In this document: positions 1 through 9,326 of the stretch, in pieces | Layout of the letters: each line of letters opens with the position of its first letter | Numbering within the stretch: the stretch's first letter is position 1 | NCBI GenBank assembly: GCA_964409335.1 | Contig: CAYPCW010000030.1 | Span: 1-34,153 of the forward strand | Length of the DNA stretch: 34,153 nt | Source of the DNA: JABMOW01 sp964409335 | Lineage (GTDB): Bacteria > Fidelibacterota > Marinisomatia > SCGC-AAA003-L08 > JACNLC01 | Reading direction: 5' to 3' | Notes under the pieces: model-generated | What the model was told of the DNA's origin: nothing | What the model saw: only the letters and a program-made list of their open reading frames with translations | The model's database searches: none | Position numbers and translations under genes: made by a program

Positions 1-2484
1 GGTCTGGATGGCAGCGTCATCAAATTAAAAGATATCGCAGAGATTTTAGACGGACAAAAGGACACTGAAAGTTACGCCCGTCTGGAATTGGAACCCGCCG
101 TCACACTTGCAGTCAAAAAACGAGCCGGGTCCAACACCATTACCATCACCGAAAACATTCTGAATTATATTGAAAAATCAAAGGAAATGCTCCCTCCGGG
201 AACAGAATATGCCGTTACAGGAGATCAGGCAAACTGGATCAAAGACTCTCTGAATCAATTGAGCAGAAGTGGTATTCAGGGGCTGATATTGGTGGTATTT
301 ACGTTGTTTATTTTCCTTGGATTCCGCAATTCGGTCATTGCCGCCATTGTATTACCCATGACTATCCTGATCACATTTACTCTGCTGTGGCTTTTTAATA
401 TTTCTTTGAACACCCTGACGTTATTTTCCATGGTGCTTGTGGTGGGAATGATTGTGGACAATGCGATCGTGGTGGTGGAAAACATTTTTCGTCATCATGG
501 GATATGGAAGAAACGATACATCGGGGCATTGGCGCTGGGACAATCTACGGATTGGGAATCACTTAAAAAGAACCGGGATGTGCTGGATGCGGTGACTGAT
601 GAGCAACTGCTTTCCGTTGAAAAATCCAAAATTCCAGGATATGCCATACGTTCATTTGCGGCGGCATTCGGCACCAATGAGGTAGCGCTGCCTATCCTGA
701 CCTCCACCCTCACAACCGTTGCTGCATTTATGCCCATGCTAATCATGCCAGGGACTATGGGTGATTTCTTAAAGTATATTCCGATTACCGTTTCTATGGC
801 ATTAACCGCATCTTTTCTGGTGGGTATCGTGGTCAACCCTACCGTGAGTTCATTAATGATGCGCTCTCCTCTCACACTTGCCAGCCTGCAAAAGAAGAAT
901 TTGGGTATCATCATCACCCTGAAAATTCAGCAGTTTTACGAACCTATTCTTCGATTGGGATTAAAACACCGGAAGTTATTTCTGCTCAGTATCATTCCCT
1001 ATGTTATCGGCGCTGTCGCATTAATGGGTGCCGGCCTCGTGAAAGTCGAATTATTTCCCCCTGACGATATCGGCCAGATATGGATCAATATTCAGACGCC
1101 GGTTGGGTCGCCATTGAGTGAAACCGATCGCATCAGTCTGGAGGTGGAAAATCTACTATTGGATGAAAAATATGGGTCCTATTTTAAAGATTTTGTGGCA
1201 AATATCGGCGGTGGCGGCGCCTCATCCTATGACTTCAGTTTTGGGACATCAGATAATTATTCGCAAATCATCATTGATCTGGTAGATGAAGAAACCCGGG
1301 ATTTATCTGCCGCTGAATTACAGGCCATGATCCGGAAAGACGTAAAACAAATAACCGGAGCCGAGGTTCGGTTACCTGCAATCCAGGGGGGGCCGCCCTC
1401 GGACGCACCCGTAGGTCTGAAAATCATCGGCAACGATTACACGATTTTAAAATCCATATCAGAGGCTGTGCAGGATACACTGCGAACTATTGAGGGAACT
1501 GCCGATATCGGCGATGATATGAGCGAAGGATTTCCGGAGATCAGTTTTGTCATGGATCGTCAGAATGCTGCCCGATTACTGGTCAGTACGGCGGATGTCA
1601 TCAGCACGGTCCGGACGGCCATCAATGGGACAGAAGCTACCACTATCCGAATGGATGATGAAGATGTAAAAGTGATGGTTAGGTTGAAGGAAAAATGGCG
1701 AGATTCCATTGAGGATATCGGAAACATTAAAATACAAAACCGGGAAGGGCGGCAGGTGCCGTTACAACAGGTTGCCAGATTCGATGTCGGAAAAGGGATG
1801 GCATCCATCCGTCACTATGACGGAGACCGGGTGGTCCGGGTATCGGCGAACAACGAAACCGGGTATTCCGCTGTTGAACTCACCAAACAGCTCAAGGCAA
1901 AACTGGATAAAATGACCCTGCCTTCCGGGTATCATTTTGATTATACCGGAGATTTTGAGCAATTTGCAGAATCCTTCGTTGCACTGGCGAAAGCCTTTGT
2001 ATTGGCAGTCATCCTGATCTATGTTCTGATGGTGGCACAGTTTCAGTCATTTACCCAGCCGCTGACTATCATGCTCACTATTCCGTTGGGTATTTTTGGC
2101 GCCATTTACGGGTTGTTCATCGGCGGTCAACCCTTTGCGCTGGTGGCGCTCATTGCCGTTGTGGGTTTGGCAGGTGTTGTCGTGAATATATCCATTATTC
2201 TCATCGATTATATCAATAAACTGGTCACCGACGGTCTGGCGCTCTACGATGCCATCATACAGGCCGGGGTGACGCGGGTCCGGCCGATTCTGCTCACCAC
2301 TGTGACAACAATTATCGGTCTGCTTCCCTTAACTTATGCTGAAAAGGGATGGCAGCCCATGGGATTTTCTTTCATCTTCGGGCTTGGGTTTGCCATGCCA
2401 TTAACATTGGTGATCATCCCGATTGTTCACTCGATGATCGAAGGGAAGAAATTGAAAATGAGAAACCGCGCTTCGGTTCACTGA
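1..2484 (+). CDS. RND-family efflux permease, 5' end outside window
   Basis: This is an inner-membrane proton-driven RND permease of the HAE1/AcrB type, which would work with a periplasmic adaptor and an outer-membrane channel. The frame is open from base 1, so the start lies upstream; 827 residues remain of a family length near 1000-1050. The TM4 motif GMIVDNAIVVVEN is at 445-483; the AcrB Asp-Asp relay pair reads Asp-Asn here. The TM10 equivalent reads GVVVNISIILIDY and has no obvious lysine, as in divergent HAE1 members. Two large periplasmic porter segments lie between the membrane bundles. An unusual insertion of about 45 residues follows TM4 (496-669). Substrate cannot be told from sequence. 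The TTG at 88 is internal, not a start. Confidence 0.93.
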   Translation, partial: GLDGSVIKLKDIAEILDGQKDTESYARLELEPAVTLAVKKRAGSNTITITENILNYIEKSKEMLPPGTEYAVTGDQANWIKDSLNQLSRSGIQGLILVVFTLFIFLGFRNSVIAAIVLPMTILITFTLLWLFNISLNTLTLFSMVLVVGMIVDNAIVVVENIFRHHGIWKKRYIGALALGQSTDWESLKKNRDVLDAVTDEQLLSVEKSKIPGYAIRSFAAAFGTNEVALPILTSTLTTVAAFMPMLIMPGTMGDFLKYIPITVSMALTASFLVGIVVNPTVSSLMMRSPLTLASLQKKNLGIIITLKIQQFYEPILRLGLKHRKLFLLSIIPYVIGAVALMGAGLVKVELFPPDDIGQIWINIQTPVGSPLSETDRISLEVENLLLDEKYGSYFKDFVANIGGGGASSYDFSFGTSDNYSQIIIDLVDEETRDLSAAELQAMIRKDVKQITGAEVRLPAIQGGPPSDAPVGLKIIGNDYTILKSISEAVQDTLRTIEGTADIGDDMSEGFPEISFVMDRQNAARLLVSTADVISTVRTAINGTEATTIRMDDEDVKVMVRLKEKWRDSIEDIGNIKIQNREGRQVPLQQVARFDVGKGMASIRHYDGDRVVRVSANNETGYSAVELTKQLKAKLDKMTLPSGYHFDYTGDFEQFAESFVALAKAFVLAVILIYVLMVAQFQSFTQPLTIMLTIPLGIFGAIYGLFIGGQPFALVALIAVVGLAGVVVNISIILIDYINKLVTDGLALYDAIIQAGVTRVRPILLTTVTTIIGLLPLTYAEKGWQPMGFSFIFGLGFAMPLTLVIIPIVHSMIEGKKLKMRNRASVH

Positions 2485-2516
2485 CCGATCGCACAACAGG
2501 ATATCCGGGAGAAATA

Positions 2517-2870
2517 ATGTCAGGATTTACGATCATTAAAATAGTTGTATCTGCGTTGCTTATCACGGCAATCTCTGAGGTTGCCCGGCGAAGTTCCTTA
2601 ATGGGTGCAATATTGGCATCCATTCCCCTCGTGTCCGTCCTGGCGATGATCTGGATGTATATTGAGAATCAGGACAACGAAAAAATCAGTTCCTTGTCTG
2701 TTAATATTTTTTGGATGGTGATCCCGTCGCTTGTACTCTTTATCACTCTGCCGGTTCTACTGAAAAGCGGGGTTAATTTTTTTATTAGTATGGGTATTTC
2801 CATCGGTCTCACATCTCTCTCCTACTGGATAATGGTGATCATCCTGAATCATTTCGGTATTAAATTTTAG
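2517..2870 (+). CDS. DUF3147 family small membrane protein
   Basis: A 117-residue, very hydrophobic protein with about four membrane segments, resembling the DUF3147 family (function unknown, inner membrane). I chose the ATG at 2517 (MSGFTIIKIVVSALLITAIS) because the first membrane segment starts there and a GGGAGA ribosome site lies just upstream. The same frame is open further upstream, but that part overlaps the permease gene and has no protein-like sequence. It begins 32 bases after the permease stop on the same strand, so co-transcription is likely. The conserved-looking stretch SEVARRSSLMGAILASIPL supports the family call. Confidence 0.75.
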   Translation: MSGFTIIKIVVSALLITAISEVARRSSLMGAILASIPLVSVLAMIWMYIENQDNEKISSLSVNIFWMVIPSLVLFITLPVLLKSGVNFFISMGISIGLTSLSYWIMVIILNHFGIKF

Positions 2871-2909
2871 TATCTTCTTCGCTATGTATCAATACCAGAG
2901 GGTTTCGAC

Positions 2910-3089
2910 CTACTGAGAAAGTGCATCTCCCGGCAGAGGCAGCTTGCTCTCATAGGTTGTACCATTTGCATTGAGCGCCCGAAACTTAAATGCAGGCACC
3001 CCGGGTGTGCGGGGAAGGACGATCACTTGGATTTTCCCTCCGATCCACGCTTCTCGGTCAGACCCACCGGGATCCGAGGGAATCTTTCC
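2910..3089 (-). pseudogene. coding-like tail continuing past the lipoprotein stop
   Basis: Directly after the TAA of the lipoprotein gene (3090-3092), the same reading frame stays open for 59 codons and ends with TAG at 2910-2912. The translation looks like real protein, for example WIGGKIQVIVLPRTPGVPAF followed by KFRALNANGTTYESK. It has no start codon of its own. It may be the lost C-terminus of the upstream gene, readthrough product, or the remnant of another gene. I do not recognise the family. Confidence 0.45.
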
Positions 3090-3614
3090 TTAAATATCAA
3101 ACTTCGATTTTTTCCGGGCGGGTGATTTGACAGAATCCTGAGTGTCAGGAAATACTTCCTTAAAGAACCGATCCTGAATGGAATCCATATCCATGAACAT
3201 TTCACCCATTTGACTGAAATGCCTGTTCCACATTTTCATAAATTCGTCATCAGGAGATGGTCCGAACTTTTTGAGTGAATCCTTCCAAAACCGATGCATA
3301 AACTTCTGGTTTTGTTGGAGCGAGAACCGCTTGTTGAATCGCATTTTGAAGGATTCTCTCAGACTGTCGATATTTATCGTTGTAGAATCACCCTTATCGC
3401 TGGAATATGACCATGAAAACGTGGAATCATACCGGAAAATAATTCCATTCTCATCCCGTTCTTTTTTCACAGACCACCGAATATCGGGCTGACTGCTTTT
3501 TTGATCTTTCGCCTGGGAATGTGGGAGGTCAGATGCAGCCGAGGTAGTATTTTCCTTCTTTGTACAGGAGATCGTGAACAGAGTCACGATGATCAGATAC
3601 ACAATTCTCTTCAT
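3090..3614 (-). CDS. putative lipoprotein, unknown function
   Basis: A 174-residue protein with a basic-hydrophobic N-terminus ending in TISC (Cys17). This is a near-consensus lipobox, so export and lipid anchoring are likely but not certain. The mature part is hydrophilic, rich in Ser, Lys, Asp and Phe, with repeated short segments around RFNKRF, MHRFWKDSL and FMKMWNRHF and no recognised domain. The ATG at 3612-3614 is preceded by AAAGGAAAG at good spacing. It lies 92 bases downstream of batE on the same strand. Its frame continues after the TAA into a protein-like tail, so the annotated C-terminus may not be the original one. Confidence 0.7.
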   Translation of the reverse strand: MKRIVYLIIVTLFTISCTKKENTTSAASDLPHSQAKDQKSSQPDIRWSVKKERDENGIIFRYDSTFSWSYSSDKGDSTTINIDSLRESFKMRFNKRFSLQQNQKFMHRFWKDSLKKFGPSPDDEFMKMWNRHFSQMGEMFMDMDSIQDRFFKEVFPDTQDSVKSPARKKSKFDI

Positions 3615-3706
3615 AGTGACTTTCCTTTAATAATTTTTAACCAGCGCTTACCGGAACCCCGTAAACCGTAATCGCCGGTGGTGAAACAAAATGGCTGATC
3701 CCGGTA

Positions 3707-4468
3707 TTATTCCTGTAACAGCCTCACCTCTCTTTCAGAGACCCAACCGGTTTTACCGTCAATCAGCCGGATCTCTACCCAATCCTGAATCTGATCGATG
3801 ACAATTACCTTTAATCCCTCATGAACCTCAAACAATGGGGTTGAATACGATTTGGGTTCCGAGGTCGCAGTGACCGAATCAGAGTATATGATCCCCTGTT
3901 TAATGCGTAAATCATCATTGATGGCATGGGCGCTTATTAGAACCGAGAGAATCAGAAGTACCACAAATATATGTTCGGTTATTTTCATGGCTCTGATTTG
4001 GTCCCACCTTTTGATTATTCGGATCATTCTGAATACTGTAAACAGTACCAGCCACACCGAACAGATGAATACCCATCTATCCGGGGTGAATTGCTGCTTG
4101 AGATGCCGGTAAAATTGCAGATACATGGGCGCCGGGGGGACATCTACCCGGTCTTTGACCTTCAGGTTGACCAGACTTAAATTATAAATGGCATCCTGAA
4201 ATCCGGGGTCCAACTCGAGACATTTTTCATACGCCCATACCGCGCCGGCGATATTGTTCTGCCTGAAATAAGCATTTCCCAGGTTATACAAAAGTGATGA
4301 AGACTCCCAGCCTGATTGCAATATCCGCTCGAATTCCTGAACTGCGAGATTAAATTGCCCCGTTTCTACGGCTTCCATCCCACGATGATACCGGTTTTCG
4401 ACTTCATCCCCTTTTACGAATCCGGTGCCCAGAATGAAAATGCCCAGGATCAGTGCGATTGATTTCAT
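3707..4468 (-). CDS. batE: BatE: TPR and SH3-like membrane protein
   Basis: Last gene of the Bat (Bacteroides aerotolerance-type) operon. Order: signal peptide, TPR repeats (about residues 20-100, with SLLYNLGNAYFRQNNIAGAV typical), two membrane segments (about 125-145 and 155-175), then a C-terminal SH3-like domain ending in DWVEIRLIDGKTGWVSEREV. I chose the ATG at 4466-4468 (MKSIALILGIF), which overlaps the batD stop as TGATG, has GGAG nine bases upstream and begins a clean signal peptide. An ATG at 4483 would add only five residues. The role is inferred from the family: a periplasm-facing partner of BatA/BatB, with an unclear biochemical function. Confidence 0.85.
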   Translation of the reverse strand: MKSIALILGIFILGTGFVKGDEVENRYHRGMEAVETGQFNLAVQEFERILQSGWESSSLLYNLGNAYFRQNNIAGAVWAYEKCLELDPGFQDAIYNLSLVNLKVKDRVDVPPAPMYLQFYRHLKQQFTPDRWVFICSVWLVLFTVFRMIRIIKRWDQIRAMKITEHIFVVLLILSVLISAHAINDDLRIKQGIIYSDSVTATSEPKSYSTPLFEVHEGLKVIVIDQIQDWVEIRLIDGKTGWVSEREVRLLQE

Positions 4469-6204
4469 CAATTTATGCTCCATCCATGATCAAGGTCTTT
4501 CAGCATCTTGATCATGGTTTCAAAATCTGTTTTTGATGCTTCTTTAGAAGCAGGTGCGAAACGAACCGCATCCCCGCGTTTTAGAATCCCTTCAATTTTT
4601 AACACCAGGTCCTCATTAATGCCATGTGATTTAAAGGTCTGAATGATTTCGCCGGAGGAGCGCTCTTTCTGTGTATTCTCTTTGAGATTCTGAAAAATTG
4701 TTAATGCAGATTGAATATTCCGGTAATCTGTAGCGGGATCACTCGTAGGAATTTTCATCGTGCCCAGAGCAGATTTTAATGCCCGTTTTGCTTGCCGTGA
4801 GCCGGCTGTCGCTGCTAATCGGCTCTGGTTATAGTTTATATACCAGGGGGCAAAAAAGAACAAAACCGCGGTAAAAAGTAATGTACCCGCCCGAGGTGAA
4901 ATTAATCCCGCATCCGTCCTTCTCCATTCCGGCTTCCGGTGGTCGGCAAAACGAATATCCTGTCCCATAAGGGAGACTTCTTTTTTCGTGAATCCGATCT
5001 CGTTGGAGTAACTCCTATCGCCGGGGGACACCGTGAGTGCGATGGGTTGAGTGGCCCTGGTCCGCCATTGTTTCCGCTGTGGATCAAAATATACCAGTTC
5101 CACAGAGGGAAGTTTAATTGTACCCGCTTTTCTGGGGATCAGAACGTATTCGATGGTTTTGGTTCCGGCAATTAAATCGCCCTGTGGATGTGCTTCTACG
5201 TTGATCGTCGGGTCAAAGAATTCAATTTCATCAGGGAAATCAATGTCTTGTATGTCTATGGATTGCAGGTTGCCCCTTCCCTTTAACCGAATCGTCAATG
5301 TGATCGCATCATTCTGTTTGATTTCATTTGACGTGATCTGACTGGATACCGTCCAATCCCCAACCGCCGCAGAGATTTTTCCCGCATTAGGGGGTAAGCT
5401 TTGAACTTCCAGTTGCAGTGAGTTGGAGGAGAGTGTATAATTCCGGGTCGTGGCGAACATGTTTGAAAAAAATCCCCGCTGTGATCGATCGTCCGATCTG
5501 ATTCCCAATACTGCGGTCAGGGGTTCAACACTCAGGGAACCGGACTGGGTAGGAAACATCGCAATTTTCTTCACCGTCCCGGAATACCATTTTACACCTT
5601 CGCGGACGACCTCCCGTAATTGTAAGTTCCTCGGAGTATATAAGTCCTCTGTCCAAAACCCCTGATACCGGGGTTCTTTTTTAATGTCGAATCCTGAAAT
5701 ATCCACCTGCGTATAGATGGTATAGGTCAATGTCACTTGTTCTCCCCGGAAGGGATTTAATTTATCTACCGATGCCTCCAGGAAGTATTTGGTCTCCGGC
5801 GCTCCCTCCTGTTTGCCTTGGGTAAATTGTGCCTTCCGCTCATAAACGGTGATATCGATGGCTTCTGACTTATACGTCTTTCCATCCGCCCTGATCGTTA
5901 ATGCCGGGATCGAAAGATCTCCTTTTTTCATGGGCGTTAAGACATATACCATTGAATGCGTTGAGGAGACCGCACCATTTATCCATTGCATATTTGAGGA
6001 CTGATTTGGACCGGAAATCACCTGAAAATCCTGAATATCTGAAATATTCAATTGGGGATATACGCTCCCATTCTCCACACTGACGGTGAGAGTGACAGAA
6101 TCCCCTTCGTAAATTTTATTTCGATCAACTGTCACCCGAATTTGCGGGGCTTCCGCAAAACATAACGTCAACCCGAGGAGCATGATATAAAAATAACGGA
6201 CCAC
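4468..6204 (-). CDS. batD: BatD oxygen-tolerance family protein
   Basis: A 578-residue exported protein. An N-terminal signal sequence ends near CFAEA, followed by several beta-sandwich segments (IYEGDSVTLTVSVENG at the front, a second repeat near EIKQNDAITLTIRLKGRGNL), one membrane segment near residues 437-455, and a C-terminal cytoplasmic helical region. This is the usual BatD layout. The start is GTG at 6202-6204, directly after the batC TAA, with AAGGA seven bases upstream. BatD proteins are thought to work at the membrane with the von Willebrand proteins BatA and BatB; the molecular task is not established. Confidence 0.88.
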   Translation of the reverse strand: MVRYFYIMLLGLTLCFAEAPQIRVTVDRNKIYEGDSVTLTVSVENGSVYPQLNISDIQDFQVISGPNQSSNMQWINGAVSSTHSMVYVLTPMKKGDLSIPALTIRADGKTYKSEAIDITVYERKAQFTQGKQEGAPETKYFLEASVDKLNPFRGEQVTLTYTIYTQVDISGFDIKKEPRYQGFWTEDLYTPRNLQLREVVREGVKWYSGTVKKIAMFPTQSGSLSVEPLTAVLGIRSDDRSQRGFFSNMFATTRNYTLSSNSLQLEVQSLPPNAGKISAAVGDWTVSSQITSNEIKQNDAITLTIRLKGRGNLQSIDIQDIDFPDEIEFFDPTINVEAHPQGDLIAGTKTIEYVLIPRKAGTIKLPSVELVYFDPQRKQWRTRATQPIALTVSPGDRSYSNEIGFTKKEVSLMGQDIRFADHRKPEWRRTDAGLISPRAGTLLFTAVLFFFAPWYINYNQSRLAATAGSRQAKRALKSALGTMKIPTSDPATDYRNIQSALTIFQNLKENTQKERSSGEIIQTFKSHGINEDLVLKIEGILKRGDAVRFAPASKEASKTDFETMIKMLKDLDHGWSIN

Positions 6205-7023
6205 TTACCAGTCCTTGTCTGTTTTTACCCGTTTGGCGCTGACATATTTTTTCTTCATCATATTATTTTCATTGGCTTTTAAAGCATTTAAAATCGCTTC
6301 TGCTTCTTCTTTGCCCAGTTTTTTTTCTTCACTATCCTCAGAGGGCGTAGGTTGAGGCTGGGATTCATCCTCTTTTTTTTCTTCATCCTTTGCAGAATCC
6401 TCTGACGGTTTTTTCTGATCATCTACTTCCTCCTTATCCTGCTCATCCCCCTTCTGATCCTGCTTTTCCTCACTGGGTTCCTGCTTCTGTTGGGAATCGG
6501 ACGTTTGCTGATCCTGCTGTTGCTGATCCTGCTGATCTTGATTCTTATCGGAATCTTTATTTTGCTGTTGTTGCTGCTGTTGTTGCAGCATCTGCCTGCT
6601 CAACTCGTAATTGTATTTGATATCTTCATCGTCCGGATTTATCATCATCGCTTTTTTATATAAGGAGACCGCTTCCTGCAGATTCCCTTGTTTGACCTTG
6701 GCGTTCCCAAGATTGTAGTACGAATGGGACCGTGGGATATCTTCTCTGATCTCCTCTGCCTTTTCATATTCTGATATGGCGGATTCCATATCTCCCATCA
6801 GATATTTGATGTTCCCTAAATTGTAATTTAATTCCTTTATATCAGGATGTTCTTTTACCAGCTTTTCGTATTCAATCAGCGCTTTTTCTAATTTAGGATC
6901 CGGCGGCATCTGAGGCGGTTGCGCCTGCGGGGAGATGATTCCTCCAGGTGTCTGCTGTCCGGTAGGTAGGGAAAACAGGATGAGGGTGATCCATGCTGTT
7001 AGCAGTGTCTTTATTGATCTCAT
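6205..7023 (-). CDS. batC: BatC: TPR protein with charged low-complexity tail
   Basis: A 272-residue protein with a signal peptide (LLTAWITLILFSLPTG) and TPR repeats at about residues 45-145 (ELNYNLGNIKYLMGDMESAI and SYYNLGNAKVKQGNLQEAV). A very biased tail follows: a run of eight glutamines, then Gln/Asp/Lys/Glu-rich sequence to residue about 235. The last 35 residues are ordinary again (EEAEAILNALKANENN), a conserved-looking Bat-type C-terminus. Its ATG overlaps the batB stop by four bases (ATGA), so translation is probably coupled. Family role: periplasmic scaffold in the Bat complex (inferred). Confidence 0.87.
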   Translation of the reverse strand: MRSIKTLLTAWITLILFSLPTGQQTPGGIISPQAQPPQMPPDPKLEKALIEYEKLVKEHPDIKELNYNLGNIKYLMGDMESAISEYEKAEEIREDIPRSHSYYNLGNAKVKQGNLQEAVSLYKKAMMINPDDEDIKYNYELSRQMLQQQQQQQQNKDSDKNQDQQDQQQQDQQTSDSQQKQEPSEEKQDQKGDEQDKEEVDDQKKPSEDSAKDEEKKEDESQPQPTPSEDSEEKKLGKEEAEAILNALKANENNMMKKKYVSAKRVKTDKDW

Positions 7024-8057
7024 TTACTGAATCTCCCCTGCCATGATATTTCTTTACTGCTTCGGGTGGTGATAAAAAACTCAATGATGAAGCAAAGCCC
7101 GGCAAGCAACAAAAATACACCATAGCGATCTTCATATTGAGAAAATACATGTGTTTTTAAATCCCGTTTTTCCATATTATCCAGTTCTTCTAAAAGCGGT
7201 CCGATAGCATTCGCCTGATTTTCAATTCTAAGATATTTTCCCCTGGTAGTAACGGCAATTTCATTTAATACGGCATCGTTTAACTGCGTGGTTACGATCC
7301 GTCCGGTAGCATCTTTTTTAAAGACCTGCGCCCCCTGCGTATCCATAACGGGTATTGGACCTCCGCCGGTGGTTCCGACTCCTAAGGTATGGATGATAAT
7401 CTGCCTGTTACGGGCTTCCCCGGCCAGATCAGAGATACCCCCCTGATGATCTTCGCCGTCGGATACCAAAACCACGACCTTATATTTTTCATCTTCTGAA
7501 TCCGCATTGATGTTATCCAGCGCCAGTTTAATGGCATCTGAAAAATTAGTGCCCTGGTCAGTGACTGTTTTGGTATCGATGGAGTTCAAAAATAGCCGTG
7601 CGGCGGCATAATCGGTCGTCAATGGCATATGCAGATGCGCCGTGCCTGCAAATACCACGAGGCTTACCCTGTCTCCTTTAAGATTGTTGATCAGCCGGGA
7701 CAATTCATATTTTGCCTTCTCCATTCGGCTGGGTTTTACATCCACTGCGTCCATACTCGTGGAAGTATCCAGCACGATGACCACATCGACCCCTTTCCGT
7801 TTTAATTCTGTAAGCCGGGTCCCGATTTGGGGTCCCGCGCTGGCGAGAATTAAGAAAAACGTACCGAGGAATATGAGAAAATATTTCAGACTAATCCGCG
7901 AAAATAAAATTCGATTGAAGAGAAATTGCCGGATATTCTCCGTCCCGATCTCCCGGAGACGTCTATTCAGATTACGGTGAGTGATCCAATTCCAGATCAA
8001 AAATAATACAAATGGGATGAACAGATAGAAAAAATGAGGATGCGTAAATCGAACCAC
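7020..8057 (-). CDS. batB: BatB: von Willebrand factor A membrane protein
   Basis: A 345-residue protein with two N-terminal membrane segments (about 8-26 and 58-76), a VWA domain from about residue 90, and a C-terminal membrane segment near 315-332. The metal-ion-dependent adhesion site is intact: DTSTS at residues 97-101, then a conserved TTD and SDGEDH. The VWA domain is expected on the periplasmic side. Start and stop overlap batA and batC by one and four bases, respectively. In the family, BatA and BatB pair and are linked to stress tolerance or protein assembly, often with a MoxR ATPase, which is not present here. Confidence 0.9.
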   Translation of the reverse strand: MVRFTHPHFFYLFIPFVLFLIWNWITHRNLNRRLREIGTENIRQFLFNRILFSRISLKYFLIFLGTFFLILASAGPQIGTRLTELKRKGVDVVIVLDTSTSMDAVDVKPSRMEKAKYELSRLINNLKGDRVSLVVFAGTAHLHMPLTTDYAAARLFLNSIDTKTVTDQGTNFSDAIKLALDNINADSEDEKYKVVVLVSDGEDHQGGISDLAGEARNRQIIIHTLGVGTTGGGPIPVMDTQGAQVFKKDATGRIVTTQLNDAVLNEIAVTTRGKYLRIENQANAIGPLLEELDNMEKRDLKTHVFSQYEDRYGVFLLLAGLCFIIEFFITTRSSKEISWQGRFSK

Positions 8058-9049
8058 TAGAACGGTCTCCTGAAAATGCTCTTAAAGGTGACTACAAATC
8101 CCAAAGCGAGAATAGCGGCAGGGATCGTCAGAAAACTGTACAGGTCAGTGATATTTTCGTACTCATGAACTTCAACTTCTGTCCGTTCCAGTGTATTAAT
8201 TTCATCATAAATCTTCATGAGTGATTCGTTATCTGTGGCACGGAAAAATTTTCCGCCGGTGATTTCGGCAATATCAGATAAGGTTTCTTCATCCACATCG
8301 ACCTGTACGCTTTGAATCACGGTTCGTCCCCAGGCATCTTGTACCGGGTAGGGTGCGAAACCCCGGGTACCGGCGCCGATGGTATAGATTTTTATCCCGA
8401 ATTTTACCGTCAAATCTGCAGCCGTTAATGGATCAAGTTCACCACGGTTGTTCGATCCGTCGGAAAGCAGTATCATGATCTTCGATTTCGCATCAGACCC
8501 CCGAAGGCGGTTTAATGCATTCGCAATCGCCATCCCGATGGCAGTACCATCATGATCACGATCCACGATGTCGATCTGGTCGGCAAACTGAATCAGCACA
8601 TCAGTATCCGTTGTGAGTGGACACTGGATAAATGACTCTCCCGCAAAAACGATGATCCCTAACCGGTCACCTTCACGGTCCCTGATAAACTTTTTTGCCA
8701 CCTCCTTTGCAGCCCCTAAACGGTTCGGTTCAAAATCCTGCGCAAGCATCGAGGAAGATTGATCAATCACCAGCATCACATCAATGATATCTGTTCTGGT
8801 TTCCTGGATACTGTCCTTTTTCACAGGACGTGCCAACCCCAGTATAATGAACAACAAAATGATATATTTGAAAGATAGGAGAATAACGGATTTCCAATGC
8901 CCCGTGCGGCGTAATGGAGCAGGGATCAGATCCACCGATGAATAACGGAGGGTGGCTTCCCGTTTGCTGCCAATGCGTCTTTGCCAGAAATATATTAATG
9001 GCAATAAGAATAACAATAAAAGAATCAGAGGATTTTGAAATTCTATCAT
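8057..9049 (-). CDS. batA: BatA: von Willebrand factor A membrane protein
   Basis: First gene of the bat cluster, 330 residues. It has two N-terminal membrane segments (about 6-22 and 55-73), a VWA domain with an intact metal site (DQSSS at 96-100, LSDGSNN later), and a C-terminal membrane helix near 307-325. It shares this layout with the next gene, from an old duplication. ATG at 9047-9049; the ribosome site is weak. A hairpin with a short U-run lies only 20 bases upstream. In many bacteria moxR and a DUF58 gene come directly upstream of batA; here that place is taken by an unannotated gap and tatA. Confidence 0.9.
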   Translation of the reverse strand: MIEFQNPLILLLLFLLPLIYFWQRRIGSKREATLRYSSVDLIPAPLRRTGHWKSVILLSFKYIILLFIILGLARPVKKDSIQETRTDIIDVMLVIDQSSSMLAQDFEPNRLGAAKEVAKKFIRDREGDRLGIIVFAGESFIQCPLTTDTDVLIQFADQIDIVDRDHDGTAIGMAIANALNRLRGSDAKSKIMILLSDGSNNRGELDPLTAADLTVKFGIKIYTIGAGTRGFAPYPVQDAWGRTVIQSVQVDVDEETLSDIAEITGGKFFRATDNESLMKIYDEINTLERTEVEVHEYENITDLYSFLTIPAAILALGFVVTFKSIFRRPF

Positions 9050-9064
9050 GTACTTTAATTTATC

Positions 9065-9090
9065 AAAAGGGCTGCTTAATTACGCAGCCT
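9065..9090 (-). terminator. hairpin with short U-run upstream of batA
   Basis: On the minus strand GGCTGC and GCAGCC (9084-9089 and 9070-9075, plus one G-U pair) flank an 8-base loop and are followed by CTTTTGATA. It could terminate a transcript coming from tatA, or act as an attenuator in the bat leader because batA starts 20 bases later. The U-run is short, so the call is moderate. Confidence 0.45.
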
Positions 9091-9326
9091 GTTAATGCGA
9101 AGAATATGAGAAAGTTTCGGGTATGTGTGGAAAAATTATCGCCCATTTCGAGGAAGTACGGTATGGAATGTATCACAGACGGTATTAATGCTTATGCTTT
9201 ATTGATACTTATAATAGTTAAACAAATTCAGATAAAAACTACGTGGCCTCCTCTGACCGGTTTGATCAGGATGTATAGCCAAAGTCAGATCTTTACAATC
9301 GATGGGATGAGATTCCCGGAAGGAAT

